Source of the DNA: Alphaproteobacteria bacterium
Lineage (GTDB): Bacteria > Pseudomonadota > Alphaproteobacteria > Reyranellales > Reyranellaceae
Direction: 5' to 3'
DNA: 45,582 nucleotides
NCBI GenBank assembly: GCA_016870055.1
Contig: VGCQ01000002.1
Coordinates: forward strand, 1-45,582
Shown here: positions 1-9,088 of the stretch, in pieces
Position numbering within the stretch: position 1 is the stretch's first letter
Layout of the letters: each line of letters begins with the position of its first letter
Notes under the pieces: model-generated
The model's input: only the letters and a program-made list of their open reading frames with translations
What the model was told of the DNA's origin: nothing
Databases searched by the model: none
Translations under genes and position numbers: made by a program

Positions 1-1
1 G

Positions 2-301
2 GCCGGCGTACGCATGGCCTACGGTTCCGACCTTTTGGGCGCGTTGGAAGACGAGCAGACGCGCGAGTTCCAGATCCGCGGCGAGGTGATGCCGGCGATC
101 GACGTCATCCGCTCGGCGACCTTGATCGGCGCAGAAGTCGTGCGCCAGGAGGGCACGCTCGGTGTGGTCGAACCCGGCGCCTTCGCCGACCTGCTGGTGG
201 TCGACGGCGATCCGCTCAAGAACCTCGGCCTGTTCAAGGATGGCGGCCCGCACCTCGCCGCCATCATGAAAGGCGGCCGCTTTCACAAGAACGCGCTGTG
301 A
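2..301 (+). CDS. Amidohydrolase family protein, C-terminal fragment (5' end outside window)
   Basis: Frame is open from base 2; C-terminal amidohydrolase pattern ATLIGAEVVRQEGTLGVVEPGAFADLLVVDGDPL. Confidence 0.8.
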   Translation, partial: AGVRMAYGSDLLGALEDEQTREFQIRGEVMPAIDVIRSATLIGAEVVRQEGTLGVVEPGAFADLLVVDGDPLKNLGLFKDGGPHLAAIMKGGRFHKNAL

Positions 302-310
302 GCTCGTGCG

Positions 311-371
311 CGGACCGCGGACCTCCAGGTCCGCATCAAGATCGTGAGCGGACCCGGAGGTCCGCGGTCCG
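311..371. repeat. Nested inverted repeat / double hairpin (REP- or REPIN-like) abutting the next start codon
   Basis: CGGACCGCGGACCTCC (311-326) is the exact reverse complement of GGAGGTCCGCGGTCCG (356-371). Each arm also forms its own hairpin: GCGGACCT-CC-AGGTCCGC and GCGGACC-CGGA-GGTCCGC. Confidence 0.85.
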
Positions 372-1190
372 ATGATCGCTCTCCTCCATCGTCGCGCGCG
401 GCGCTGGGCGCTGAACGGCGCGGCGGCGGTCGGGCTCGGCTACATTCTGCTGCCGCTCGTCTTCGTGACGTGGCTGGCCTTCTTCCATCAGGAAATCCCG
501 TCTTTCCCGCCGGAGGGTTACAGCCTGCGCTGGTTCGCGGCGATCCTCGACCAGCGCAAGTTCGTCAGCGGCTTCTCGGTGGGCTTCCAGTTAGCCGCGC
601 TCGCCATGGTGCTCGGCCTGGCGCTCGGCGTGCCCGCTGCCCTCTGCCTGGCGCGACGGAACTTCCGTCTGCGCGGACCACTCGCCAACCTGCTGTTGAT
701 GCCGATCATCGTGCCGGGGGTCGTGCTCGGCACCGCGATGTATGTCTTCCACGTCGAAGTCGAGAACGGGCTCGACATGGACGTGATCGGCACCTTCTAC
801 GCCCTGGTCGCCGGCCACATCGTGATCGTCATCCCTTGGGTGGTGCGCCTCGTCACGGCGAGCCTGTCGGGCGTCGATCGCGCCACCGAGGAGGCGGCAC
901 AGAATCTCGGCGCCAACCCGTGGATCACCTTCTGGCGCATCACGCTGCCCGCCATCCGGCCCGGCATCGTGGCCGGAGCCTTGTTCGCCTTCGTGACCTC
1001 GTTCGGCAATCTCGAGATGAGCCTGTTCCTGGTCGGACCCGGCCGCACGACGCTACCGATCGTCATCCTCCAATACCTCGAGTGGAAGATCGATCCGACG
1101 ATCGCCGCGGTGTCGGTGGTGCAGATCGTGCTGATCGGTACCGCCATGCTGATCACCGATCGCTACGTCAAGCTGGCGCGGGTGGTGTGA
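372..1190 (+). CDS. ABC transporter permease (PotC/YdcV-like)
   Basis: Multiple TM segments; EAA loop ATEEAAQNLGANPWITFWRITLPAIRPGI. Confidence 0.9.
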   Translation: MIALLHRRARRWALNGAAAVGLGYILLPLVFVTWLAFFHQEIPSFPPEGYSLRWFAAILDQRKFVSGFSVGFQLAALAMVLGLALGVPAALCLARRNFRLRGPLANLLLMPIIVPGVVLGTAMYVFHVEVENGLDMDVIGTFYALVAGHIVIVIPWVVRLVTASLSGVDRATEEAAQNLGANPWITFWRITLPAIRPGIVAGALFAFVTSFGNLEMSLFLVGPGRTTLPIVILQYLEWKIDPTIAAVSVVQIVLIGTAMLITDRYVKLARVV

Positions 1191-1191
1191 T

Positions 1192-2244
1192 ATGGCCGAC
1201 CTCGCGCTCAACGGACTGAGCAAGCACTACGGCGACTTCTACGCCGTGCGCGACGTGTCGCTGGCCATCGCCGACGGCGAATTCCTGGTGCTGCTCGGTC
1301 CCTCGGGCTGCGGCAAGACCACGACCTTGCGCATGGTGGCAGGCTTCATCGAGCCGTCGGCTGGCGAGGTTCGGCTGGGCGGCCAGGACGTGACCTTGCT
1401 GCCGCCGTGGAAGCGCAATGCCGGCATGGTGTTCCAGAGCTACGCGCTATTCCCGCACATGACGGTGGCGCAGAACGTGGCGTTCGGCCTGGAGATGCGC
1501 AAGCTCGGGCGCGTCGACATCGACCAGCGCGTCGAGGAGACGCTGGCGCTGGTGCGTCTCGACGGTTTCGGCGGCCGCCTTCCGCGTCAATTGTCGGGCG
1601 GCCAGCAGCAGCGTGTGGCGCTCGCCCGCGCGCTTGCCATCCGGCCCGACGTGCTGCTGCTCGACGAGCCGCTCAGCAACCTCGACGCCAAGCTGCGCCA
1701 GGAGGTCCGAATCGAGATCCGCGAACTGCAGCGTCAGCTCGGCCTCACCACCGTCATGGTCACCCACGACCAGGAAGAGGCGCTCACCATGGCCGACCGG
1801 CTGGTGGTGATGAACGAGGGCGCGGTGCGCCAAGTCGGCACCCAGCGCGACCTCTACGAGCGACCGGCCGACCGCTTCGTCGCGGGCTTCGTCGGCCGCA
1901 CCACCTTCCTCGGCGGCACCGTCAAGGCGCCGGGACGTTTCCGCAGCGACGGCGGCCTCGCTCTGGCCTGCACCGGCGGCAGGCCCGGCCGCGCCGTGCT
2001 GTCGCTGCGGCCCGAGCGCGCCATGGTCGGGCGAGCAGCCCTTTCCGGACTCGACAACAGCCTGCCGGGTACGGTGGAATTCGTGTCGTATCTCGGCGCG
2101 CTGATCGACATTCACGTCCGCCTGTCGCCCAAGGACCGGCTGGTCGTGCAGATCGCCAATCGCGACGGCGGCTTCACGCCCGAGGTCGGCCAGCCCGTTC
2201 ACGTCGGCTGGCCGGCGTCGGCCGGTCAAATCTTCAACGAGTAG
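1192..2244 (+). CDS. ABC transporter ATP-binding protein (PotA-like)
   Basis: Walker A GPSGCGKTT, signature LSGGQQQRVALARAL, Walker B VLLLDEPLSNLDAKLR, C-terminal TOBE-like region. Confidence 0.95.
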   Translation: MADLALNGLSKHYGDFYAVRDVSLAIADGEFLVLLGPSGCGKTTTLRMVAGFIEPSAGEVRLGGQDVTLLPPWKRNAGMVFQSYALFPHMTVAQNVAFGLEMRKLGRVDIDQRVEETLALVRLDGFGGRLPRQLSGGQQQRVALARALAIRPDVLLLDEPLSNLDAKLRQEVRIEIRELQRQLGLTTVMVTHDQEEALTMADRLVVMNEGAVRQVGTQRDLYERPADRFVAGFVGRTTFLGGTVKAPGRFRSDGGLALACTGGRPGRAVLSLRPERAMVGRAALSGLDNSLPGTVEFVSYLGALIDIHVRLSPKDRLVVQIANRDGGFTPEVGQPVHVGWPASAGQIFNE

Positions 2245-2268
2245 ACGACAACACCGCAGGAGGTCTCG

Positions 2269-3309
2269 ATGTCCAAGAGCTTCATGATCAATCGTCGCAC
2301 AGCATTGGGCGGCGCCGCCGCCCTGGCCGCCGGCACCGTCCTGCCGGCTCACGCGCAGGACAACAAGCGTATCGTCGTCGGCACCTGGGGCGGCGACTAT
2401 TCGCGGCTGCTCGCCAAGAACATCGAGACGCCGCTGCTCGCGCCCAAGGGTTGGGACGTCGTGAAGGACGAGGCCAATGCGCCGCCGCGTCGCGCCAAAA
2501 TGATGGCCGAGAAGGCGCTGCGCCGCGGCACGTCCGACATCCAGGGCTTGTCGGCCAACGACATGTACGAGGTCAACGAGCAGGGCCTGGCCGAGGCGAT
2601 CGACTACTCCAAGATGCCCAACGCCCAGAACCTGATCCCGGCCATGAAGTATCCCTACGGCATCGGCCACATCTATTCCGGCAAGGTCGTGCTTTATAAT
2701 CCCAAGCTGATGGCCGCTCCGCAGGGCTTCGCCGACACGCTCGATCCCAAGCACGGCAACAAGCTCGGCATCATCGACATCCAGTATCAGTACACCATGC
2801 TGGCGGCGGGCCTCGCCTCGGGCGGCTCGGTCGGCAACTTCGATCCCGGCAAGGAGCGGCTGCTGGCCTGCAAGAAGGCCGGCGCGCGTATCTACCCGTC
2901 CAACGAAGCGTTCGCCCAGGCGCTGAAGACCGAGGAGATCGCCTGCGGCATCATGTGGAAGGCGCGTGCCGTTCAGTGGCAGAACGCCGGCATCAGCGTC
3001 GCCACCGTCGCGCCCAAGGAAGGCGTGCCGATGTACGTCTCGGGCTTCATGATTCCCAAGAACGCCCCCAACAAGGCGGGCGCCTACGCCTACCTCGACG
3101 CCATGATGGCGGCATCGGCGCAGGAAGGCTTCGCCGTCGACATGGGCTACAACCCGACGGTCACCAACGCCAAGGTGCCGGCCGACGTGCAGGAGCGCAT
3201 CGGCTTCACCGAAGAGGAGAAGAAGCGCCTGGTCGATCTCGACTACGGCTACATGGGCAAGAACGACACCGCGTTCCAGGAGTGGTGGAACAAGTCGTTC
3301 AAGGCCTGA
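2269..3309 (+). CDS. Polyamine-type ABC transporter substrate-binding protein
   Basis: Tat-like N-terminus NRRTALGGAAALAAGTVLPAHAQ; PotD-like GTWGGDYSRLL; AGGAGG SD; in an ABC operon. Confidence 0.92.
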   Translation: MSKSFMINRRTALGGAAALAAGTVLPAHAQDNKRIVVGTWGGDYSRLLAKNIETPLLAPKGWDVVKDEANAPPRRAKMMAEKALRRGTSDIQGLSANDMYEVNEQGLAEAIDYSKMPNAQNLIPAMKYPYGIGHIYSGKVVLYNPKLMAAPQGFADTLDPKHGNKLGIIDIQYQYTMLAAGLASGGSVGNFDPGKERLLACKKAGARIYPSNEAFAQALKTEEIACGIMWKARAVQWQNAGISVATVAPKEGVPMYVSGFMIPKNAPNKAGAYAYLDAMMAASAQEGFAVDMGYNPTVTNAKVPADVQERIGFTEEEKKRLVDLDYGYMGKNDTAFQEWWNKSFKA

Positions 3310-3319
3310 TCGCCGGGGA

Positions 3320-4213
3320 ATGGCCGACATCGCCATCCCCTACAGCGCCGTCGCCGCGAAGCGACGGCGCGAAGGCCTCACCGCAGCGGCGCTGGTCGGG
3401 CCGGCGACGATCTTCGTCACCTTCTGCCTGCTTGCGCCGCTGGTCATCCTGTTTCGCTACAGCCTGAACGAGTTCGTGCCGACCACCAAGGTGATGGTCG
3501 AGGCACTCACGCCGGCAAACTACATCCGCTTCTTCACCGACCCCTACTACACAGCGATCCTGGCGACCACGGTGCGAGTCGCCGTGCTGGTGACCGCCGT
3601 TTGCCTGCTGCTGGGCTTTCCCCTGGCATACGTCGTGGCACGCACGCAAAGCCGCTTCAAGCACCTCCTGATCATCTCGATCATCCTGCCGCTGTTCGTC
3701 GGCAACGCCGTGCGTGCGGCAGGTTGGATGACGATCTTCGGCACCAAGGGGGCGGTGAACGCCACGCTCCTCTGGCTCGGCCTGATCGACGCACCGTTGC
3801 AAATCATGTTCACCGAGACAGCGGTGATCATCGGCATCATCGCCGTCAACCTGCCGTTCATGGTGCTGACCCTGCAGAGCGTGATCGAAGGCATCGACCG
3901 CGCCGTCGAGGAGGCGGCCTTCAGCCTGGGCGCACCGCCCGGCACCATGTTCCGTCGCGTGCTGTGGCCGCTTGCCCTGCCGGGCATCGTGGCCGGCACC
4001 ATCCTCACCTTCATCCTGGCGATGAACGCCTACGCCACGCCTTTCCTGCTGGGCGGCCCGCGCTTCAAGATGATGGCGCCGCTGGTCTACGATCAGTTCA
4101 CCAAGCAGGCCAACTGGCCGTTCGGCGGCTCGATCGCCTTCATCCTGATGACGGTGACGCTGTTGCTCACCGTCGCGGCCAACCTTTTGCTGCAACGCCG
4201 CGCGGCGCGCTGA
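3320..4213 (+). CDS. ABC transporter permease (PotB-like)
   Basis: TM segments and EAA loop AVEEAAFSLGAPPGTMFRRVLWPLALPGI. Confidence 0.92.
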   Translation: MADIAIPYSAVAAKRRREGLTAAALVGPATIFVTFCLLAPLVILFRYSLNEFVPTTKVMVEALTPANYIRFFTDPYYTAILATTVRVAVLVTAVCLLLGFPLAYVVARTQSRFKHLLIISIILPLFVGNAVRAAGWMTIFGTKGAVNATLLWLGLIDAPLQIMFTETAVIIGIIAVNLPFMVLTLQSVIEGIDRAVEEAAFSLGAPPGTMFRRVLWPLALPGIVAGTILTFILAMNAYATPFLLGGPRFKMMAPLVYDQFTKQANWPFGGSIAFILMTVTLLLTVAANLLLQRRAAR

Positions 4214-4220
4214 GGGCATC

Positions 4221-4895
4221 ATGCATATCGGCCTGATCGGCGGCATCGGACCGGCCGCCACCGATTTCTACTATCGCGGCCTGATCGACCGTCATGCCGC
4301 CGCCGGCATTCCGCTCGACGCCACCATCGTCCATGCCGACGTGCGCGAGATGAGCCGCAACCTCGCGGAAAGGCGGGCCGACCGTCAGGCCGAGACTTTC
4401 GCCCGGCTGGTCCACCGCCTGAAGGCAGCCGGCGCCCAGGCCGCCGCCATCACCTCGATGGGCGGCCACATCTGCATCAAGGAGCTGATCGCGATCTCGC
4501 CGCTGCCGATGGTGCACGGCCTGCTCGCCGTCGATGCCGCCATCGCGGCGCGTGGCCTGCGCCGGGTCGGCATCATCGGCACGCGCAACGTCATGGAAAG
4601 CGGCCTATACGGCGCGATCACCGCCGCCGAGGTGGTGGCACCGGAAGGCGCCGAGCGCGACCGGGTCCACCAATGTTACTCGAGCATGGCCATGATCGGC
4701 CGCGTCACCGACGAACAGCGCGAGGTCTTCTTCGCCGCCGGCCGCAAGCTCCACCGCGAGCGCGGCGCCGAGACGGTCCTGCTGGGCGGCACCGACCTGT
4801 TCCTCGCCTTCACCGGCCAAGACTGCGGCTTCCCGACCGTCGACTGCGCCGATGTCCATGTCGAGGCGATCTTCCGGCAGGTCTCGTCGGTCTGA
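4221..4895 (+). CDS. Aspartate/glutamate racemase family protein
   Basis: N-terminus MHIGLIGGIGPAATDFYYRGLID; VGIIGTRNVMESGLY; ETVLLGGTDLFLAF. Confidence 0.88.
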   Translation: MHIGLIGGIGPAATDFYYRGLIDRHAAAGIPLDATIVHADVREMSRNLAERRADRQAETFARLVHRLKAAGAQAAAITSMGGHICIKELIAISPLPMVHGLLAVDAAIAARGLRRVGIIGTRNVMESGLYGAITAAEVVAPEGAERDRVHQCYSSMAMIGRVTDEQREVFFAAGRKLHRERGAETVLLGGTDLFLAFTGQDCGFPTVDCADVHVEAIFRQVSSV

Positions 4896-4898
4896 CCG

Positions 4899-6854
4899 TC
4901 AGCCGCATTGCCGCAGGAGGTTGGCAGCCGCGACGTCGGCCGGCATCGCCACCAGACCTCGCTCGAAGAATCGCCGCGCCGCCACTCCATCCTGGCGAGC
5001 CAGCGCTTCGACACCCGCTTGCAGCAGCTCTCGGGTGCGCGCCTTGGCGGCGCGCAGGTCGGGAGCGTCGCGTTGAAAAACCTCGTAGATCGCCACCGGC
5101 CGGCTCTTGCCCTTGACCACCACGATGTCGATCGGGCGCAGATCGTAAGCCCGAGGGTCGGCGAGCTGATCCCATGTGTGTTGCGACAACAGCAAGCCGA
5201 CGCCGTAGGCCTTGGTCAGGTCCTCGACACGCGCAGCGAGGTTGACGGCGTCGAAAATGACCGTGCCGTCCATGCGGTCCTTCTCGCCGATCGTGCCCAT
5301 CATCAGCATGCCGCTGTTGATGCCGACGCCGATCCTGATCGGCGTCGATCTGCCGCCATGGCGTTCGCCGTTGAAGCCGTCGAGCGCCTCGAGCATCGCA
5401 AGACCGGCACGGAGCGCGTCGTCGGCCGATTCGAACAAGGCCATGATGGCATCGCCGATATACTTGTCGATGAAGCCGTTGTTGGCGCGGATCACCGGTC
5501 CCATGCACTGCAAATAGGCGTTGATGAAGGCGAAGTTCTCGTCTGGCGTCATGGTCTCCGACAGCGTCGTGAAATTCCTGATGTCGGAGAACAGGATCGT
5601 CATGTTGCGACGCTGGTTGTCGCCCAGCTCGACCTCGACGATCGACGGCTTGCCGATGATCGTCAGAAAGGCGCGCGGCACGAAGCGCTCGATCGACAGA
5701 TTGGTGTTCCTGAGATCGGTGATGGTCCGGCGCACGGCGTCGCGCATGGCGGCAAAGCTCGTCGCGAGTTGACCGATCTCGTCGCGCCGGTCGGTATTGG
5801 CGATCGTCTGCTCGAGATTGCCGTGGGCAATGGCGCCGGCCTCGCCACGCAGGTTGAGCAGAGGATCGAGAATCTGCCGGTGCAGCAGTCGCGAGGCGAT
5901 CCAGAACACCACGGGCAGCGTCACCAGCAGCACGGCCAACGAGGCCAGAAAGACATGGATCACCGCTTGTCGCGCCAGGCCGGTATCGTAGGTGATCTGG
6001 CGCACGACGAGCTTGGTGCCGGCCGGCTGGCCAGGCTCGCTGACCGCCTTGGTCTCCTCGGCACTATAGACCGTGACAAGACGTCCGCTGGCATCGGCGA
6101 GTCGCTCGTGCCGACTGGCTTCGATGCGTTCGACCAGCGCCGGCGGCAGTTTCTTGCCGACATGCAGGAGCGACCAGGCGCCGGAAGCGTTGATCAGGTA
6201 GATGTCGACGTCCTTGACATAGGGGTTGGAGCGCACGGCGTCGGAGAATATGTCCTCGAAGAAGAACTTCGACATCCAGCCGAACAGCCCTTCCGCCAGC
6301 CTCCTGCGCACATCGGTCGACGTCTCGATGATGTAGTCTTTCCCGACGAGGCCGAGGTAGCTGTAGGTCCGGAGCGTGCCGGTGACCACCGAGAGGTCGA
6401 TACCGTCGTTCATCACCCGGCCCTGGCCATAGACCGAGTCGAGAAACCGCGTGAACTCGCCTTTCGGAAGGACGAGATTCAAGTCTGTCGCCAGGTTGGT
6501 CTGGAATACCTTGTATGAGCGGTCGATGAAGTAGATGTGCTGCACGCCGTACCTGCTGGCGAGGGCGTCGAGATCGGCGACGCTGAGCTGGTCGGGTTCC
6601 CGGCCGGTCCTCGCAAGATCGGCGGCGATTTCCGGCAGCACGCGCTCCATATGTCCGACGATCGCCGCGTGCTCGCCGCTCAGCATGAGCTCGAAGATCG
6701 CGAAGCGCTCGGACAGGCTGGATTCGAGCTTTCGAATCTCCTCGACTTGCTTGTCGGAAACCAGCCGGTACATCGCGAGAGAGGCGACGCCCATGGCACC
6801 CAGGCTGACCGCCGCCATGACGGCCAGAAGGAACAACCCGACCTTGCGCTTCAA
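4899..6854 (-). CDS. Class III adenylate/guanylate cyclase with sensory domain and HAMP
   Basis: N-terminal TM, second TM followed by HAMP-like region, catalytic FSDIRNFTTLSE and IDKYIGDAIMALF; apparent TTG start. Confidence 0.9.
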   Translation of the reverse strand: MKRKVGLFLLAVMAAVSLGAMGVASLAMYRLVSDKQVEEIRKLESSLSERFAIFELMLSGEHAAIVGHMERVLPEIAADLARTGREPDQLSVADLDALASRYGVQHIYFIDRSYKVFQTNLATDLNLVLPKGEFTRFLDSVYGQGRVMNDGIDLSVVTGTLRTYSYLGLVGKDYIIETSTDVRRRLAEGLFGWMSKFFFEDIFSDAVRSNPYVKDVDIYLINASGAWSLLHVGKKLPPALVERIEASRHERLADASGRLVTVYSAEETKAVSEPGQPAGTKLVVRQITYDTGLARQAVIHVFLASLAVLLVTLPVVFWIASRLLHRQILDPLLNLRGEAGAIAHGNLEQTIANTDRRDEIGQLATSFAAMRDAVRRTITDLRNTNLSIERFVPRAFLTIIGKPSIVEVELGDNQRRNMTILFSDIRNFTTLSETMTPDENFAFINAYLQCMGPVIRANNGFIDKYIGDAIMALFESADDALRAGLAMLEALDGFNGERHGGRSTPIRIGVGINSGMLMMGTIGEKDRMDGTVIFDAVNLAARVEDLTKAYGVGLLLSQHTWDQLADPRAYDLRPIDIVVVKGKSRPVAIYEVFQRDAPDLRAAKARTRELLQAGVEALARQDGVAARRFFERGLVAMPADVAAANLLRQCG

Positions 6855-6863
6855 GAGCCGCCT

Positions 6864-7967
6864 CTAGGCCGTGCCCCACACGGCGCGTGCCGTATCGACG
6901 ATCAGGCCGAGCTTGGCCCACTGCGTATCCTCGTCGATCGAATTGCCGCCGGCGACGCTGGCAAAGCCGCATTGCGAGGAAAGCGACAGGCGCTCCAGAT
7001 CGACGAACTTCGCCGCCTCGTCGATACGGCGGCGCAGATCGTCGCGCCTCTCCAGCGCGGGTGTCTTGGACGACACCAGCCCGAGCACGACATGGCGATC
7101 GCCGGGCACGTGGCGCAGCGGCGAGAAGTCGCCGGCGCGCTGGCTGTCGTACTCGAGGAAGTAGACATCGACCGGGAAGTCGTTGAACAGCCGCGCCGCC
7201 ACCGGCTCGTAGCCGCCGGTCGCCATCCAGCGGCTACGGAAGTTGCCGCGGCAGAGATGCATGCCGACCGTCACTCCGACCGGCCGATCGTCGAGGATGC
7301 GTCGCATCACGCCGACATAGAGATCGAGCAGCCGGTCGGGGTCGCCGCCCTCGGCGCGCGTCTGCTCGCGCACCAGGGGATCGCACAGCATCGCCACCGG
7401 CACCTCGTCCATCTGGACGTAGCGGCAGCCGGCTTCGGCTAGCTCGGCGAGCTCTCGGCGATAGACCGCGACCAGATCGTCGAAGTAGCTCCCTTGGTCG
7501 TAGATCGCCGGGTCGAACGCCTGGGTGAAGCGAAAGAAGTGGAAAGCGCTCGGTGTCGGCAGAGTCGCCTTGGGCAACGCCGTCTTGGTGAACGCCTTCA
7601 GGCGGCGATACTCGGCGAGGGTGATCGGCGCCCGACGGCGGATCTTGCCGCCGGCGACGCAAGTCGGCCATTCGAAGCTGCCGCCCTCGCTGTCGCGGAA
7701 GCGGAACAGCGAGGGTTCTAGGCGAAAGCCGTCGAGGCCCTCGAAGAAAAAGCCGAACCACGAGGTGCGGCCGAACTCACCGTCGGTCGCGACCTGAAGG
7801 CCGAGCGCCTCCTGCTTGGCGACCACGCGCTCGATCTCACGCTCGAGCACCGACTGGTAGTCGGCGGCTGTCGCCTTGCCGGCGGCGATCGCCGTCGCAG
7901 CGTCCTTCAGGGAGCGTGGACGCAGGAAACTGCCGATCACCTCGGCGCGAAACGGGGGGCCGGCCAC
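6864..7967 (-). CDS. Stand-alone cobalamin-independent methionine synthase (MetE C-terminal) family protein
   Basis: RAEVIGSFLRP start; DGEFGR; zinc-site-like VGMHLCRGN and SLSSQCGFAS; apparent GTG start. Confidence 0.85.
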   Translation of the reverse strand: MAGPPFRAEVIGSFLRPRSLKDAATAIAAGKATAADYQSVLEREIERVVAKQEALGLQVATDGEFGRTSWFGFFFEGLDGFRLEPSLFRFRDSEGGSFEWPTCVAGGKIRRRAPITLAEYRRLKAFTKTALPKATLPTPSAFHFFRFTQAFDPAIYDQGSYFDDLVAVYRRELAELAEAGCRYVQMDEVPVAMLCDPLVREQTRAEGGDPDRLLDLYVGVMRRILDDRPVGVTVGMHLCRGNFRSRWMATGGYEPVAARLFNDFPVDVYFLEYDSQRAGDFSPLRHVPGDRHVVLGLVSSKTPALERRDDLRRRIDEAAKFVDLERLSLSSQCGFASVAGGNSIDEDTQWAKLGLIVDTARAVWGTA

Positions 7968-7970
7968 GAT

Positions 7971-8594
7971 CTAGCCGTTGGTCCAGAGACGCGTGGTGTA
8001 GGCGGTCTCGACGTTGGCGTCGATCTGTGCCGCGACGTCGGTCCCGCCGCCGACGCGCGGCGCGATGATCTTGCCAAACGACACACGACCAGGCGCCGGC
8101 CATGACTTGGGATCCCACAGCTTGGCGCGCACGATCGAGCGGGCGCAATGGAAGTAGCAATGCTTGACCTGCACGCGCGTGGCCAGCAAGGCGGGCTTGC
8201 CGAGCGAGCTCAGCGACGACAAGAGATCGGCATCGTCGACAATTTCGGCGGTCCCCGATACGCGCAAGGTCTCGCCGGTTGCCGGAACCAGGGCGATCAC
8301 GCCGATCTGCCCGGTCGCCAGGATGTTGCTCAGGCCGAAGGCGAGGTTGTTGCCGGCGCGCTCCGGGATCAGCAGCGTCTTGGCATCCTCGACGCGGATG
8401 AAGCCCGGTTCGTCCCCTTTGGGTGACACCTCGACCGTGCCGTCGGCCGCCGTCGTGCCGATCAGAGCGAATGGGCAACGCTTCAGGAAGTCGATCGATT
8501 GGTCATCGAGAGCGTCGAGGATCTTGGCGCGCGTCGTCGGACGCGGTTCGGCGAGGATACGCCGCAGATCGGCGGTCGATGTCAGGCGAGCCAT
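7971..8594 (-). CDS. Pyridoxamine 5'-phosphate oxidase family (FMN-binding split barrel) protein
   Basis: CPFALIGTTAADGTVEVSPKGDEPGFIRV...LLIPERAGNNLAFGLSNIL; ATG at 8594. Confidence 0.8.
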   Translation of the reverse strand: MARLTSTADLRRILAEPRPTTRAKILDALDDQSIDFLKRCPFALIGTTAADGTVEVSPKGDEPGFIRVEDAKTLLIPERAGNNLAFGLSNILATGQIGVIALVPATGETLRVSGTAEIVDDADLLSSLSSLGKPALLATRVQVKHCYFHCARSIVRAKLWDPKSWPAPGRVSFGKIIAPRVGGGTDVAAQIDANVETAYTTRLWTNG

Positions 8595-8649
8595 GGTGTT
8601 TCCTGGAGTTGGGATGGACCACCTTCGGCGATCCGTCACCGAGATTCAA

Positions 8650-9084
8650 CTACGGCCGCAGCGCCGCCATATTGGCGTAGAGGCGACGCAGCGCCACCTT
8701 CAGAGCCTCAGCTTCTTTGGCGCTGAACCCCGCCAAAGCCACTCGCTCGTACCGTTCGGCGATAGGCAGAATGCGTTGCGTCAGGCGACGTCCGGCGGCG
8801 GTCGCGTGCAGGGTGACGGCGCGCGCGTCGCCTGGCGCACGCCGCCGCGCGACCAGGCCCTCGGACTCCATGTTGTCGACCAAGCGCGTCAGCGTCGACA
8901 CTTCGATTGCGGTGGTCTCGGCGAGGCCACCCATGCGCCGACCATCCCGCTCGCGCAGCGCCGCCAATACGCGCCAGGCCTGCAGGGTGGCGCCGAGTGG
9001 CCGCATTTCGGCGCTGAAGGCGGTGGCGATGCGGGCGCCGGCGCGGTTCAGCAAGTACGGCAGATAGGAATCGAGCGGTCCCAT
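8650..9084 (-). CDS. MarR family transcriptional regulator
   Basis: wHTH pattern LAETTAIEVSTLTRLVDNMESEGLVARRRAPGDARAVTLHATAAGRRL; ATG at 9084. Confidence 0.88.
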   Translation of the reverse strand: MGPLDSYLPYLLNRAGARIATAFSAEMRPLGATLQAWRVLAALRERDGRRMGGLAETTAIEVSTLTRLVDNMESEGLVARRRAPGDARAVTLHATAAGRRLTQRILPIAERYERVALAGFSAKEAEALKVALRRLYANMAALRP

Positions 9085-9088
9085 GGCG

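Noticed and set aside
1447-3336. 629-aa minus-strand ORF opposite the ABC ATPase and binding protein
   Set aside because: Antisense shadow ORF without domain signatures
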